Origin: Maratus speciosus
Taxonomy: Eukaryota > Arthropoda > Arachnida > Araneae > Salticidae
DNA: 64,000 nucleotides
Assembly (NCBI GenBank): GCA_963932465.1
Contig: OZ010800.1
Coordinates: 37,004,352 to 37,068,351, forward strand
Reading direction: 5' to 3'
In this document: positions 1 to 12,300 of the stretch, piece after piece
How the letters are laid out: every line of letters starts with the position of its first letter
Position numbering within the stretch: position 1 is the stretch's first letter
Made by a program: the position numbers and the translations under genes
Notes under the pieces: model-generated
What the model saw: only the letters and a program-made list of their open reading frames with translations
Told to the model about the DNA's origin: nothing
The model's database searches: none

Positions 1-38
1 GTCAAAATCAAAAGAGAGTGCCCATATTTACATCTTTT

Positions 39-69
39 ATTCTCTCTCTCTCTATATATATATATATAA
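39..69. repeat. (CT)n/(TA)n microsatellite
   Basis: A run of CT dinucleotides passes into TA dinucleotides. It is a simple-sequence repeat with no coding potential. Confidence 0.9.
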
Positions 70-310
70 GTCACATTTCAACGGAAGGTGCACTCTAAAT
101 TAAAATGTCTGAAATTCAGACACTTAAGTGTCTGAAATGGAGTGTTCAATTTTCAGACATTTTAAAATGTCTGAATTTTTTTCAGACACTTTTTGCGTCT
201 GAATTTCAGACACTTCAAACGTCTGAATCGCATCCATTTTTTTTGTAAGCATCATACGTAGCCATGTTTGACCACGTTGAATCCTGGAAAAATATTTGGC
301 TGTGGTCCTG

Positions 311-331
311 CCCCTCCCCCCCCCCCCCCCC
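311..331. repeat. poly-C tract
   Basis: A C run broken by one T. Similar C or G runs of 12 to 25 bases recur throughout the window (near 1046, 1327, 3679, 10667, 11322, 11950, 12074, 31318, 55337 and 55476). Confidence 0.9.
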
Positions 332-714
332 AATACAGCCTGATTTTTTTGGTGCTCTCAGTTTTGGTATACAATTTTCGTTACGTTGATAATTTAAATC
401 TTTTACGACATTGTACTGATTATAATCAATATCTTGAACTTCAGGAGTAGAACAAGATTAAAAAACAAAAAATATTTATCTAAATATTAGATTTTTTTTA
501 ATTTATTTTGTTTTTAACCTTATTTTACTTTAAAAGTTCAAAATATTGATTATAATCAGTACAATTTCGAAACAGATTTAAAATATAAGCTTTACAAATA
601 TTGCACATCAAATTTGGGGGCACTACAGTCGTAGGGGGACGGGGCACTTCCCAGTTTGCCCTTCCTTTAATCAAGAAGTACTTTTGCAAAAAACGCAACC
701 CTGCATTATAGTTG

Positions 715-918
715 TCTAAATTGAGATGTCCGATATTCGGGAGTATCCGTTGTGGAGGTTAATGAACATTCTCGAATAGCGAACACCTCTATTTAACGAA
801 TACTTTTTTAATCAGCAGACATACATATTTGTATATTTTTACCTCAAAAAAGTAGACATCTCCAATTATCGGACAAATTCCGCGTTCCCGAAGTGTTCGC
901 TATTAAGGGCTTTTAAGG
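715..918. mobile_element. pogo/Tigger-like MITE remnant
   Basis: The right half reads GACATCTCCAATTATCGGAC, then CGAAGTGTTCGCTATTAAGG. The left half contains the inverted words GAGATGTCCGATATTCGGGA and CGAATAGCGAAC. Words about 'TTATCGGACAAATTCC' and 'TTCGCTATTAAGGG' are typical of pogo-type terminal repeats in animals. Boundaries are approximate and the copy is degraded. Confidence 0.5.
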
Positions 919-949
919 TACATAGATAAATATATATATATATATTTTA

Positions 950-1530
950 TAATCTTGTCGTACTCTAAAAGTTCAAAATATTTATTACACTCGGTTGAAT
1001 GTGGAAAAAGATTTAAAATATCAGATGTACGAAAATTGCAAAAATCCCCCCCCCCCCCAAAAAAAAATGAAAATATAAAAAAATATATTGCCACATAGGC
1101 AATTTTACATATACATCACTTGATAATCACAACAGCCATTTAACTATGAATAATGAAAATAAATAAATAAATATTCTACTTTAATAACATTGGGGAAAAA
1201 ATGACTTTGGTATTTTGTTAAATATATTTGCGTTTTTAAACTTGTCCTACTCTAAAAGTTCAAAACTTTCATTATAATCAGTGCAAGATTTAAGATATCA
1301 GCTTTACAAAAATTCATGCAAAATCCCCCCCCTCCCCCCCCCCAAAATGAAAATACTTATTTAAAAATTATGTTTTTAAAAAATTTATATTTCCACATGG
1401 GCAAGTTTTTATGTAGATCAGAGGGTACTCACAAAAGCTATTCAACTATCAATAAAAACAAATAAGTACATATTCTATATTAAAAACATGAGGAAAAAAT
1501 AACTTATGATTTCCAAACTTCTTTCGTCTT
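950..1530 (+). repeat. diverged tandem duplication, about 290-bp unit with internal poly-C
   Basis: Two direct copies (about 950-1240 and 1240-1530) share CTACTCTAAAAGTTCAAAA near their start, then a poly-C tract followed by AAAATGAAAATA, a 'CCACATrGGCAA' block and a 'tCAACTATgAATAA' block. Partial copies, one of them inverted, lie at 380-450 and 530-650. No reading frame is shared between units. Confidence 0.7.
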
Positions 1531-2399
1531 AAATATATACAGTAACATCTGTCATTTTTGTATTTTTCGTATAAGTGCATATAAATAAAGTTACCACAAT
1601 TTTAAATACGAAATCTAGTTAGAGGTTTTTACTTTTTCCCATTATAAATTTCAAATTACTTTTTTATTAAAAATAATAAAAAAATCAGTATTAGAGTTGA
1701 TTGCAAATCAAATACATATGTATATTTTTACAGGCAGCTTCATATAATAGACGAGTCTCATTTACTTTATTTATCTTTTTTTAATCTGCGGTTTTATGCC
1801 AGGAAGTAAGAAAGCATTAGGTCATCTTTCAAAGTTTTTTTTTATCTTTACTTCCTTGTGGCCGTCATTTACTGCGAGATAAAAATTATTCATTGAAACT
1901 AAGAACTGACATTGAATATATAATTCGTAATAAAAAAGAACGTCATAAGTTTAAAAATATATACTTCTAGAATTAGTGGGGTTTTTTGCGAACAGATTCA
2001 AAACTAATTAAATTTCATGCAGGATTTTGTTTAGTACAATAAATAAAATCATAAAATACACTAATTTTACTACTATAAAGAAACTTACTTGAGTTGCTGC
2101 AAGAGGTAAGAAATATTCCTCGATTTGAAATTTTAAAAACTACCACAACCACAGTGAGGGAGAAAGATTTTCATCAGTTTAAAAGGTAATCCATAATACA
2201 TCCGACTAGCCATATTTAAAGGATGAGATGTTTCATCCTAAAAACAGGACCCGCCAGACAAAAGTTTCTTTTTTTTTTGCCAGCTTCGACAGGACGAAGA
2301 TGAATAACACAATATTATTGATATAAATTGATACGAGTTAACACTAAGCCCATTGCACACGCTTTGTAGAATTTCCGGGTGTAATCTTCAACCGTCGCC

Positions 2400-2530
2400 T
2401 ACTTCTGTTCTGTGTCTATCCCGCCCTTGTATCGACGACAGCTTCTAAGAGACATTTGATGCCGAGCACACACGTCAGATGTATGTATTCAATAAATACA
2501 TAATCCAAGTTAATACGAATTAAAATCACA
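2400..2530 (+). repeat. dispersed repeat, second copy near 58.45 kb
   Basis: The segment reads TATCCCGCCCTTGTAT, then GATGCCGAGCACACACGTCA, then GATGTATGT and AATAAAT. A diverged copy lies at about 58430-58580, with GACGCCAAGCACACAGGTCA, GATGTATGTTAATAAA and a second AATAAA-type signal. Paired polyadenylation-like words at the end of a GC-richer block suggest a fragment of an LTR or a retroposon 3' end. No matching partner LTR was found. Confidence 0.45.
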
Positions 2531-3013
2531 GTACTTCACATTTCGCAAAAAACGAATTAAAATACACGCGTACATAAAAACAAACTTTGTTTGAATTACA
2601 ACGTATACCACTTCGAACGAAGACATCTAAAACGCATGCGCAACTGGGAGTGCTAGTGCCCCCTGGTGGTTATTGCGTCGGAAGAATCAAAAATTAAGAC
2701 ACGTTTAAAGCAATGAAGTGTCTTAAAATAAGACGTTTGCGGATATTTTAGACATTATTCTCAGTTCGTTTACACCATGGTCATAGTAAGACGCTTATGT
2801 ATCTTAAATTAAGACATCTATAGTGTCTTAATTTTCAGATTAAGACACTTAAGTGTCTAAAATTCTTTTTCAGTCACATATGTGTCTAAATTTAAGACGC
2901 TTCTATTTGCAGTGTGGTTTTGGGGTCTGGGGAGTCATGATCCGTGAAAAAAAACAAAATTTTCCGAAAGTGATTTCCTCCGGACGGCTGACTTTTTGTA
3001 ATGAAAGCTACCT

Positions 3014-3821
3014 TAAAAAAAATCCCTGCCGGCTCTGGCCTACAGGCGGAGGTAGATTTCGATGTTAAGTACTAAATTCACCAACAAAACTTAAATCAAG
3101 ATTAGAGATAAACCCAGTTCCTTCACTAAGAATGAACTCTAGGGAGCAAAACATTTTATGAAAATTCTAATATACACGAATACACACACGCATGTATATG
3201 GGATAAGTTTAAAAATGGCTAAAACAAATTCAGAGAACCTCAAAGTGTTAAAATATGTTAATATTTCCATAGTTGGTTTTTTATCATGTTTTAATACGTT
3301 TCTTTAAACTGACATGACGTTACATATTCACCTGCTGAGGTCCATTATATTTCTAATATGACGCAATATTTTTTTTTTTTTTTTTTTTTTTATTCGTCAA
3401 ACTATTTATTTCATTTTGAGTTTCCATGCTGAAATCTTGCTCTAGAAAACTTATGACGTAGTATTCAATTTGTTTTCAATTCGTCTAACTATTTATTTAA
3501 TTTATTTTTTCACTCGAAATTCTTGCAATAGAAATGCAATTGTTGTGGTGAAAATTTTATTTATTTTTTTTAATTGTTGGCAACTGCTATAAGGAAAAAT
3601 ATTTATTTTTTTCCTGTCGTTGTTGTGTAAGAGCTGGTTTTATCAGAATCTTGTTAAGACGGTATTCAAAATTTTTACCCCCCCCCCCCCCATTTCCATT
3701 CCCTTGGGCCGATTTTGCCCATTTTCAATCCCCGCCGAGATATTAGCCCTCTCAAAGTTGTTGGCGAGTTTGAAGACGATCCGTGCATAATTGCGACTTT
3801 TATCGTGCGGACAAAATTTAG

Positions 3822-3885
<64 letters not shown>

Positions 3886-4015
3886 TTTTAAGGGGGGGGG
3901 GTGGTTTCAGGTTCCTAGGGTCATATAATGAAAAGTTATGAAGGAATTTTTCAAAAGTCGCACCATGGAAACGACTGCAATAGGTAGTATTTCTTACGAA
4001 ACTACCTAAAATGAG
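3014..4015 (+). repeat. repeat family A, copy 1
   Basis: About 1 kb that matches 29998-30940 in inverted orientation along its whole length. Shared landmarks in order are CCTGCCGGCT, CTACAGGCGGAGG, GGTGAATTTAGTACTTAA-type sequence, CATGTATATGG, ACATATTCACCTGCTGAG, the 'GGCGAGTTTGAAGACGATCC' region and AATACTACC-type sequence near the end. This copy additionally holds a poly-T run (about 3369-3391), a poly-C run (3679-3691) and a long (TA)n tract (about 3826-3881). A 49-codon open frame starting at 3158 is shared with copy 2, but the differences are mostly amino-acid changing, so it looks like chance. The class of element is unknown. Confidence 0.8.
3826..3881. repeat. (TA)n microsatellite
   Basis: About 28 TA units expanded inside repeat A. 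The other copy has only a short ATATATAT stretch at the same place, so this is a local expansion. Confidence 0.95.
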
Positions 4016-4186
4016 CTATGTCTGACTTACTGCTATGAATAAGTGTGTTTGCATCTAGTGGAACAACTTCTGAAACACAAAGCTATGTGTAATACTATAT
4101 CTCAGATGTGTTTCATAAACATTCCCTACTGTTCCACTCGATGCAGACAGAGTTTTCCATAGCCGTCAGTCAGACATCTCATTTTC
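4008..4186. mobile_element. 180-bp foldback (MITE-like hairpin)
   Basis: Arms 4008-4081 and 4107-4186 are inverted copies. AAAATGAG opens the left arm and CTCATTTT closes the right. The words TGTCTGAC, GCTATG, GTGGAACA and TGAAACACA are paired by their complements in the same order. The loop is about 25 bases. It abuts the end of repeat A. Its class is not identified. A transcribed copy would form a long imperfect hairpin. Confidence 0.7.
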
Positions 4187-4521
4187 TATTATTACTAGAT
4201 GTCCTGCCGTTGGTCTGAGGCGACGTCTATAAATAAATTTATATTTTCTCAAAATACATTAAAAAACTATTGAAAAAGGAATTGCTTTAAATTTCGTAAA
4301 TAATGTATGAAATATAAATATGCGGGTGTAGGGGTTAAAGTAAAGTTTTTTATTGCTGCAGGAAATTAGAGTTTCGATATTTTTTTGTTAGAAATTAATC
4401 TCTGCGCCTGCTGAGAAAACAATTTAGAAATCGCAAACAGATAGTTTAAATAGTGTATTTTGTTTCTTATTTCCCTATCTTAAAAAGAAACAGAGAAAAA
4501 ATTATACATTTTTTTAATAAG
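4187..4521. other. AT-rich spacer
   Basis: No open frame, repeat partner or RNA gene recognised. Confidence 0.6.
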
Positions 4522-4585
4522 CTAGGGGCCTCTGCCCCCTACGAGCTACGCTTGCAAACCCCCGTTCAGAAAATGCAGACTCTAA
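4522..4585 (-). mobile_element. Helitron 3' terminus, minus strand
   Basis: Read on the minus strand, this ends in a GC-rich hairpin (GTAGGGGGCAGAGGCC) followed by the Helitron hallmark CTAG. The 60 bases inside it align with the 3' end of the plus-strand Helitron at 26930-26991: both have GAGCTACGC-type sequence, AACCCC and GTTCAG. The copy is split by the 4586-13342 insertion and resumes at 13343. The expected T after CTAG is a C here, so the junction is slightly degraded. Confidence 0.75.
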
Positions 4586-6305
4586 AGGTGCGTTTTCACT
4601 GGTCTACCCAAGGTCTAACTTACCTAACTTTTTACCTAAACACAAGATTTTAGGTCGTTAGAACGCGATTTTGTAGGTTTGATTCGTGATCAATCCTAAG
4701 CACGGCTTACCTAAGCGCAGCCAATTAAAATAGAGCTTTTGATAATAATGGCGGTGTTGTCAATTTACTAAGTGATATTTATGTTTTATATCGTTTTATT
4801 TATTTATTTTGTTTTACGTCAAAGAGGAATCTATTTTTTGTGATTGAAGCAAAACGGTAAGTTTTATTGACATGTTGGATAGATATCATCCTTTATTATT
4901 GTCTTTTAATTTAATAAATTGTGGGTAATCCATATGGATTCTTTAAATTGTTGTTATTTTTGGTAATCATTCTACATTTTATTAATATTAGAATACTAAT
5001 TATATAGTTTGTTTAAGGATTTTGTTGCGGATATAAGGATGAAGATATGTCCAGTTCTCAAAATTATTTTATTTTTACTGAGCGTTAATAGTATACAAAG
5101 ATTAAAAGTATTTTTTAAGAATGTTTGTTTCTTAAGATGAATTACTTGCTTCATTGATTATACTTGGTTACTTGATAGGGTATTTTCGATCAATTTAGAT
5201 TTAAATTTCCATTTACTCACTTAAAATAATCGTAATTGTTAAGAAGGATATTGTTTACTGTAGCCCATTGATTTTTAAATGGAAAATTAGTTACAGGCAA
5301 ACTTTAATCCAGTTTTGCTAATAGTAGGTATTTGATTATGCATGTTTAAGCGAGCATGTAAACAAAGTTTAGCTATAAAATAAACAAGCCGTTGTATTTT
5401 GTATTTTCCTGTTCTCTTTTAAGCAAGAAACATCTGATTGCAAAACAGTTTGCTCTTTACTCCTTTTCAGATATTTACTTGTGAACTTTGTCATGTAAGG
5501 AAAACACTGCTAATCTATTTTTTATTTTAATTTTAATGCTCTTCACCTGCAGATGTGCTATTTTTCTTTTTGTTGTTAAGATTAATGCTGAAACTTTTAT
5601 GAAGATTTATAACTTTGTATGAAATTTAAATCAATTGAGAGATATTCAGACCATGTGTAGCTTTTCTATGTGCCCATTTTGAAGAATTTGTACACATTAC
5701 CATTCCAATTCGATAAGCAGTTATAAATGCATATTCAATGTATTTTAAGTTAAATATGCATTTCTTGTTAGCAATTATTTTCATTTATTAAAAAAGTATT
5801 GCTATCAAAATAATAGGAGATTCTCCATTTGAAATGCATATTTATAAAATGTTGATTAAATTGTTATTTAGGTGCATTTCTTTTACAAGTATGGCTACAG
5901 ATTTATCTGACAGCATAGGTCATCGGTTTTAAATGTACCTATTTATCTATTAAAGTAAAGAACTATTTATTCATTTATTTATTTTTTTCAAAAATCATTA
6001 CTTATTATTCTTACTATTTTTGAAAATGGAATTCATTATCAAAAAATAAAATGCTCTCTGTGGGAGATTCTTTGAGTCTATATGTTTGAGTGTATATTAA
6101 AGTTTTAGACGAATCATGAATTCATGATGTATATAAATTCAGTGGTCAAAATAGTATATTAGAAGTAATGAAACTATAGTAGGTCCTAGTTTTGTCATTG
6201 TTTGTTGTGTAATATGCTGTTTTTTGGAAAATATAATTTTGCGAGTAATGTAATAAAAATAAACTTGTTTGTAAGAAGCATCAATATTTTTGATGTTACA
6301 TCCAG

Positions 6306-9300
6306 AAATTGTATATATCAATCAATACAAAGTATACCAGTGGAGGTAAGCATCTGGCAGATCAGCTGGTGCCGGGATACATCTTCAAATTTGAATGCTT
6401 TCAGAAAATCACAAGTGTGTAGTTTTATTGTATAATAAGTGACTACCATTAGTGATCGTCTGCAAGCAACTGGACTTCAGACCAAGCCCTTGGACTTCAG
6501 AAAAGAAGATTTTAAAAAATCTGTGAGTACCACTTCTATGTCAAAAGAGGAGACAGTAAAGTAAGTTTATTTAAGTAACATCAAAAATAATATTTGTGCT
6601 CCCTACAAACTAGTCTTTTTTTAATTACATTACTCGTTAAATTACATTTTCCAAAAATAGCATGCTGCACTACAAACTATGAGAACACAATATATTACTC
6701 AATGAGTAAGTACAAAAATTATTTAGCTGAAAATATTTTTAAATGCCCATATTGCAAATATAATGTGAAATAAGCATTTATATGTTTCAGTCTGAGGCAT
6801 AAATAAAGTCTGCTGCTAAGTAAAAAAAAAAGTGTGGGCCAGCCTTACGTATATCTTCATTTTGTTTGTTACCAGGGCAATTGCACTATTTGGTTTCATT
6901 TTAAAAGATGAAAAAAAAAAGGGCGAGGGAAAGGGGAGATATGTTTTTAGATAATAAAAGTTTCTAGTGTTTTCTTTTTTAAAGTAAAAAAGTTTTCTTA
7001 AAAGATGCAAAAATAGTTTGTGTTTTATATTCATATGAGACTAAGTGTTTTTGAAAGTAAAATAATAATAATAATAAAAAAGATAGAGTTTGTTGTTTTA
7101 AGACGACAAAGTGTCTTCTTTTTTCCTTATGTTAATTATATTTATTGTCATCAGAGCAGTTACATGATACGGTTGGTATGATTTAAAATTAAGTATCGAC
7201 CGAAACTGAACTTGTTAAATTTTGATTCTTCGATTGCTTTTTAGTCTTGTTGTTTTGTTAATAATTATGAATGCAGAAAAAAAAAGAAAAATTTAAATGA
7301 GAAATCTTTATTTTTCGTTAGGAAAATTTTAAAAATTAGATTGAAAACAGTGATTTATAAAGCATGCAACGTGCAAAAGAAAGAAAAAAAAAACCTAAAT
7401 AAACAAACTGTCAACAACATTGCATACTTAAATAAATTATCACATTGTATTAACCTAAATAAACAAACTATCCGTTGCAAATAATGTTTAAAAAATTAAT
7501 GGTAAGGTAATCTTTCAAAAATTAAAGTTATGACAGAAACATTTTTATAATTAGAGGTTGCCACCTTTATGTGTATAATAAACTTAATGTTTTGTAGAAA
7601 GATTTTAAAGTCCACCAGAACAACTTTAAGTATATGCAGGTAAGACAAATCTCTGCAACTTTTAAAATTAATATAACTGTTTTTGTATTTTAAACGTAGC
7701 TTTATTAAAGTCTTCTGACAGTTGATAGAATTTAGGCCCTAATCTAAGTGGAAGCATGTGTAATTTTATAAATCATTGCTTAGGGCTAAAATTCTTTTAT
7801 GAAGTTTTTCTTAATGTTAAAAGTGATATACTATTTTAATAAATATATATATAGTCAGCTATTTTCAGTTTCCCATACTTGATTTTGAGTAGTACCTATA
7901 CTTTAATAAAAAATCAACATTTACCATTTGAATCAAATATTTATTTATATTTGTATTATATTTTGCCTTTCATTTTTTAAATATTAATATGTTTAAAGTG
8001 CTTTTATTTTTTTTTTTTTAATATGTGTAAGATATTTTGATTTAAAATTTCTAAGGTGTTGAGATTTGCCTTTTGGGAATCTATATTATAACTTTATCCT
8101 AAAATTTGATGAAAATGTAATGTAAACAAAAAAACTGTTTTGCAGTATCATATCTTTTTTAAAATACCATGCAATAAATTTATTCCATAATTTATATAGT
8201 TATAATAAATTTATATTTATAAATATTTAAAGCATTTTAAAAGTGTTTTTTCATAATTAGCATTCTGTAATAAATATTTAGATAATACAGTAGCATAACT
8301 ATTTCTGTTTTTGTCTATAAGCGTACTTAAATTTCTTAGCTAATTAATAGTTAGTTAGGCTTAGATGCCTTATATTCCCAGGTGGCCGCTATCTTGGATG
8401 TTTTGAGATTTCTTGGTGATTTTATGTTGGCAATCTTTATCGATATGTGGAACCCCGTGTGAGTTCTGGCGTGTCGTGTTCTGGGAACCCCTGAGAAGCT
8501 CATTTTTGCTTAGGATTTTGTGGATGTGTTTTGATATTGTGTTGTATTATTCTGTCTTTTTATTTTTGTTAAATTTATTGGATGTATTTGATTGACTATG
8601 GTTTCTGTAGTCTGTTTAAACACTCTTGCTGAAGTAATTAATAAATTTGAGGAAATTTTGATGAAAAAAGGAGGTTTGTTTATAGTGTGTCAATGCGTAT
8701 TCATAAGCCTATTTTTGAAAATGATGGTGATGCTATGACAGTATTTCATGCTTGAGCTTTCAAGAAAGCAGACGTCTGTTAAGGTATGTTAATAATTTTA
8801 TGTATATTTTGTTGCCTTTCGAGTTTTTTACATTTTGAGATTGCTACACAGCGAGAACTGCTGAATTTTGAGAATGCTACACAGCAAGAACTGCTGAATC
8901 CAGTGATGTTTTTTTTCAGTTAATGAGCGCGATTACTGATTGGCACTTAATGAGTTTCGTGCATTTTTGTGGTCGCGGCAGGAGTTTGCGGAATCCAGTG
9001 ATTTTTTTTTTTTCGATTAATGAGCGCATAGCGCTCATACAACATTTAGTGAATGCCACTTTAACGAGTTTTGTTTATTATTTACATTTTATTTTCGTTA
9101 AGTCTAACATGCGTATAAACGGTGTTTGGCGACATTTACTACTTGGCGGAAAAGGGGTTTTCACTCCAAGAAAAATTCCAAGATGGCGGCTCCGGGAATT
9201 TATGACATCTGTTTCTATAGTTATGATGTCTTCATTATTGTTAAAGTAACAAACGAAAATTCAAGATTGAGTGAGATGAGATATAATGTATTTATGATGA

Positions 9301-12300
9301 CTCAAAAAGTGGATTATAGTTTCTGAACAAAAATTGTCTGTCTTTGTACCTATCATCAACCGCAAAAGTTTTTCCATTTTGTTAGAAACTCTTTTTTGTA
9401 AAAAAGCAAGAAACATATTATTTACTAAACAAATTTAGAAACTTGTATTTGTACATCATTAATTCCTATGAAAATCCAAATTAATCATCATTTTAATCCT
9501 CATCATGGTTATTTTTTTAAGTTACAGCAAACAAATAATCTAAAAACATCTTATTTATTTAAATATGAACTTGTTTCTAATTATTTTAAATATATTTATA
9601 AGTTGACAGTTAAAGGTAGAAATTGTGAAAAGTTTTTTAAAATGTGTTTCAAAAGGTTTTTTTAAGTATTCAGTTCGGCTGAATACTTTGATATTCAGCT
9701 TAACCAGATAGTTTGATATTCGGTGCATCCCTAACCAAGAGTAGACTCGTGTTACCTAATACTCCAGAATTGTAAAAATGATGTACACCTGAGTGCTTCT
9801 TTTGGCAATAAATTTTAGTATCTTTAGGAACTTAATTATAAAGTGATAAATGAATTTAATGCATTTTTCTGTTAGAGTCACAGGTGATAAATCTCCAAAT
9901 ATTCTCTATGGTTAAAATAACAGGGTTTGCATCAAATCATGTCATTAAAACATGCCAACTGGCTGTGAAACTGTAGCAGCGAAATATTAGGTAACAAATG
10001 AAATATAAATAAAAAATAAAGAGAATTTTTAATTACAATAATAAAGAAATAATTTTTTTAATCTGCTTTTATCAAATGATAATTTAATATTAAGTAAATT
10101 ATAATTAAACTTCGAAAAATAATTTAAAAAATTCTCAATACATAGTTTCAAAAATGTTTTTTTCGCCTTTTCTGTTGTCATACTTGAAAAAACGGGGAAA
10201 AAATAATCATTTTAATAAATTCAGTAGTTCATGCTTTCTACCAAGTCGAAGTGGTGAATTTTCCATAATTAGAGTCATGCCAAATTAATGTATTGTAACA
10301 GAAGTTTTTTGAACCAACATGAATTATAGTCCTGAAAATTAGGGATGATTTTTATAAACATTCAATGTTTATAAAAAAGTGGTTAAAAAAAAAACTATTT
10401 TTACTTTTATATTTATTTAGTAGTAACTCTATCATTTTTATCATAATTTAACATTTAAACTTACAGAGAGGCAACATAATGCCGTTTCATTGGCATGTTA
10501 CGGTTGGAGATATATTTATTAGTGAAATTAGTGCTATGCCATTTGATCCAGTGAAATTTATCAAATTCACAACATTTTTGGGTAGGTACTTTATGTCAGC
10601 CAGGCACATGAAATAAACCAGGGCTGAAACTAGCCTTTTTTGCACCCAGCACAAACATAGATTTTGCCCCCCCCCCCCCCCCCCCCCCCGGCCTCCGCAA
10701 AGTAAATTTACGAAGAGAATTTTAATTCTAATCTCTGACTTATTTAAAATTTAAAATATGAAATAAAAAAATACGTAATCAACTTTGTCAAATATTGATT
10801 CATTAAAACTTTGAAAACGAAATCCAAAGGAAGTCACATGAAGAAACTATGCAGATTCGCAAGCTAATGTTAAACTTATAGGAGCATTCTTTTCAAATTT
10901 CTCGCTTGCACTTTAATATTTTTAAATGATTTTTTCCGTTTGGGACAGCTGAGGTTGTTTCTAACAGGATAAATGTTTACTTTTAAATTTTGTTTGCAGT
11001 TTTTTTAAATATATATATAAAATTACTTTCACTTTTTGAACCGGTTCTGAAAGTTTAAGTAGCCTCATAAAAAACTTGAACCAAAATCGAAAACGTACAA
11101 CCTAACAATGTTAAAGATCAAACTCAGCTATCTTAAGGAAAAAAAAATATTTTAAAAATATTAAAATGCAAGCGAGAAATTTGAAAAGAATGCTCCCATA
11201 TTTAACATTAGCTTGCGAGTTTCTTCGTGTGACTAGTGTAGCTTCTTAAGAAATCAAAAACCAAAATTCATTTGACACCCCCTTCGTTTTCCTTATGGCG
11301 ACCAGGGAACATGCCTCCTCGCCCCCCCCCCCCCCCCCCCTCTAGTTTCGATCCTGAGATAAACCATTAAATAATGTCATCATTTGTATTCATTTTTTTT
11401 TTTTTTAATATAAACCTCTCATTCATTTTATTTGAAATACAAAATTTTCATTTAAAATACATATATTACATACATTTAAAATAAGTGCCTTTCACTTATT
11501 TCATTAAAAAAAGGGAATAAAACAATAAGGAGAAATAATACGATGAACCAAAATTGTTATTTCAACCTCAGTACATCGTTTCTAATTTATACAAGTGAAC
11601 ACTAACAGGAATTATTGCTGGAAGAAAAAAAAGTATCCAAGGTAAAAGTACCTTTTTTGTGATCTATTCACAAAAACAGGGATTGCCCCGGCAAACATTT
11701 ATACCCCTTTATTCTTCTTAATAAAAGAAGCCCCTTCACAAAATTATTCTCCATAAAAGCGACTTCACACAATAAGAAAAAATTGTTGGGATTTAAAATG
11801 TGTAATTTACAAACAAAATAAGCTCAGAAGAAAAGTATAGCAGGAAGACATTTAAAAAAAGGATGATTAAATGTTTACTTTGAATTTAAACAACTGAATT
11901 TGATTTTTCTTTACAGAAATTTATTTTTCTCAATTCTGTAACAAAAACGGTCCCCCCCCCCCCCCAAAAAAAAAAAAAAAATTTCACCCTGATGTGAAAT
12001 CATAAGGTACATGTAATCATACAATTTTAAGTACATTTATTTTGCATTTTACTGTTAATTTTTTTTTTTTGGTGGTGGGGGGGGGGGGGGGGTTGTCACA
12101 AAAAGTAGATTTAACTAAATTGGATAATTTTATACTGACTGTAGTGATGATATGTATAAGAGAATCTGCCAGTGTCACAGGCGTACGGTTCAGGGATGTA
12201 TGGAGGGTATATGGTGGTATACGCCGTATAACTTCGGGATTTTTTTAGGAAACACCGTATACCGTCTGTTTCTCAAAAAAGCTATAGTATATACACTGTA

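Larger units (their letters stand above)
89..2914. mobile_element. candidate DNA element bounded by palindrome-rich inverted ends
   Basis: The left end (about 89-232) and the right end (about 2694-2914) both carry clusters of short palindromes of the type GACACTTAAGTGTC joined to TCTGAAA or TCTTAAA words. Read inward, both ends follow the same degenerate order: CACT, AAAT, GTCT, AAATT, AGACAC, TA, GTG. That is what subterminal repeats of one transposon would look like. I could not find a clean target duplication and no transposase remains inside. The interior holds poly-C tracts, a pogo-like remnant and a tandem duplication. It could instead be two independent copies of a palindrome-rich MITE. 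Confidence 0.35.

Noticed and set aside
3158..3307. open frame shared by both copies of repeat A
   Set aside because: Most differences between copies change amino acids and one copy ends 18 codons earlier, so there is no sign of selection.
7391..7470. AACCTAAATAAACAAACT repeats as telomeric sequence
   Set aside because: Only two copies, spaced 62 bases apart and not in tandem, so a chance or local duplication.
8923..9249. 108-codon open frame, plus strand
   Set aside because: It spans a local duplication with poly-T. No homology recognised and a second frame overlaps it.
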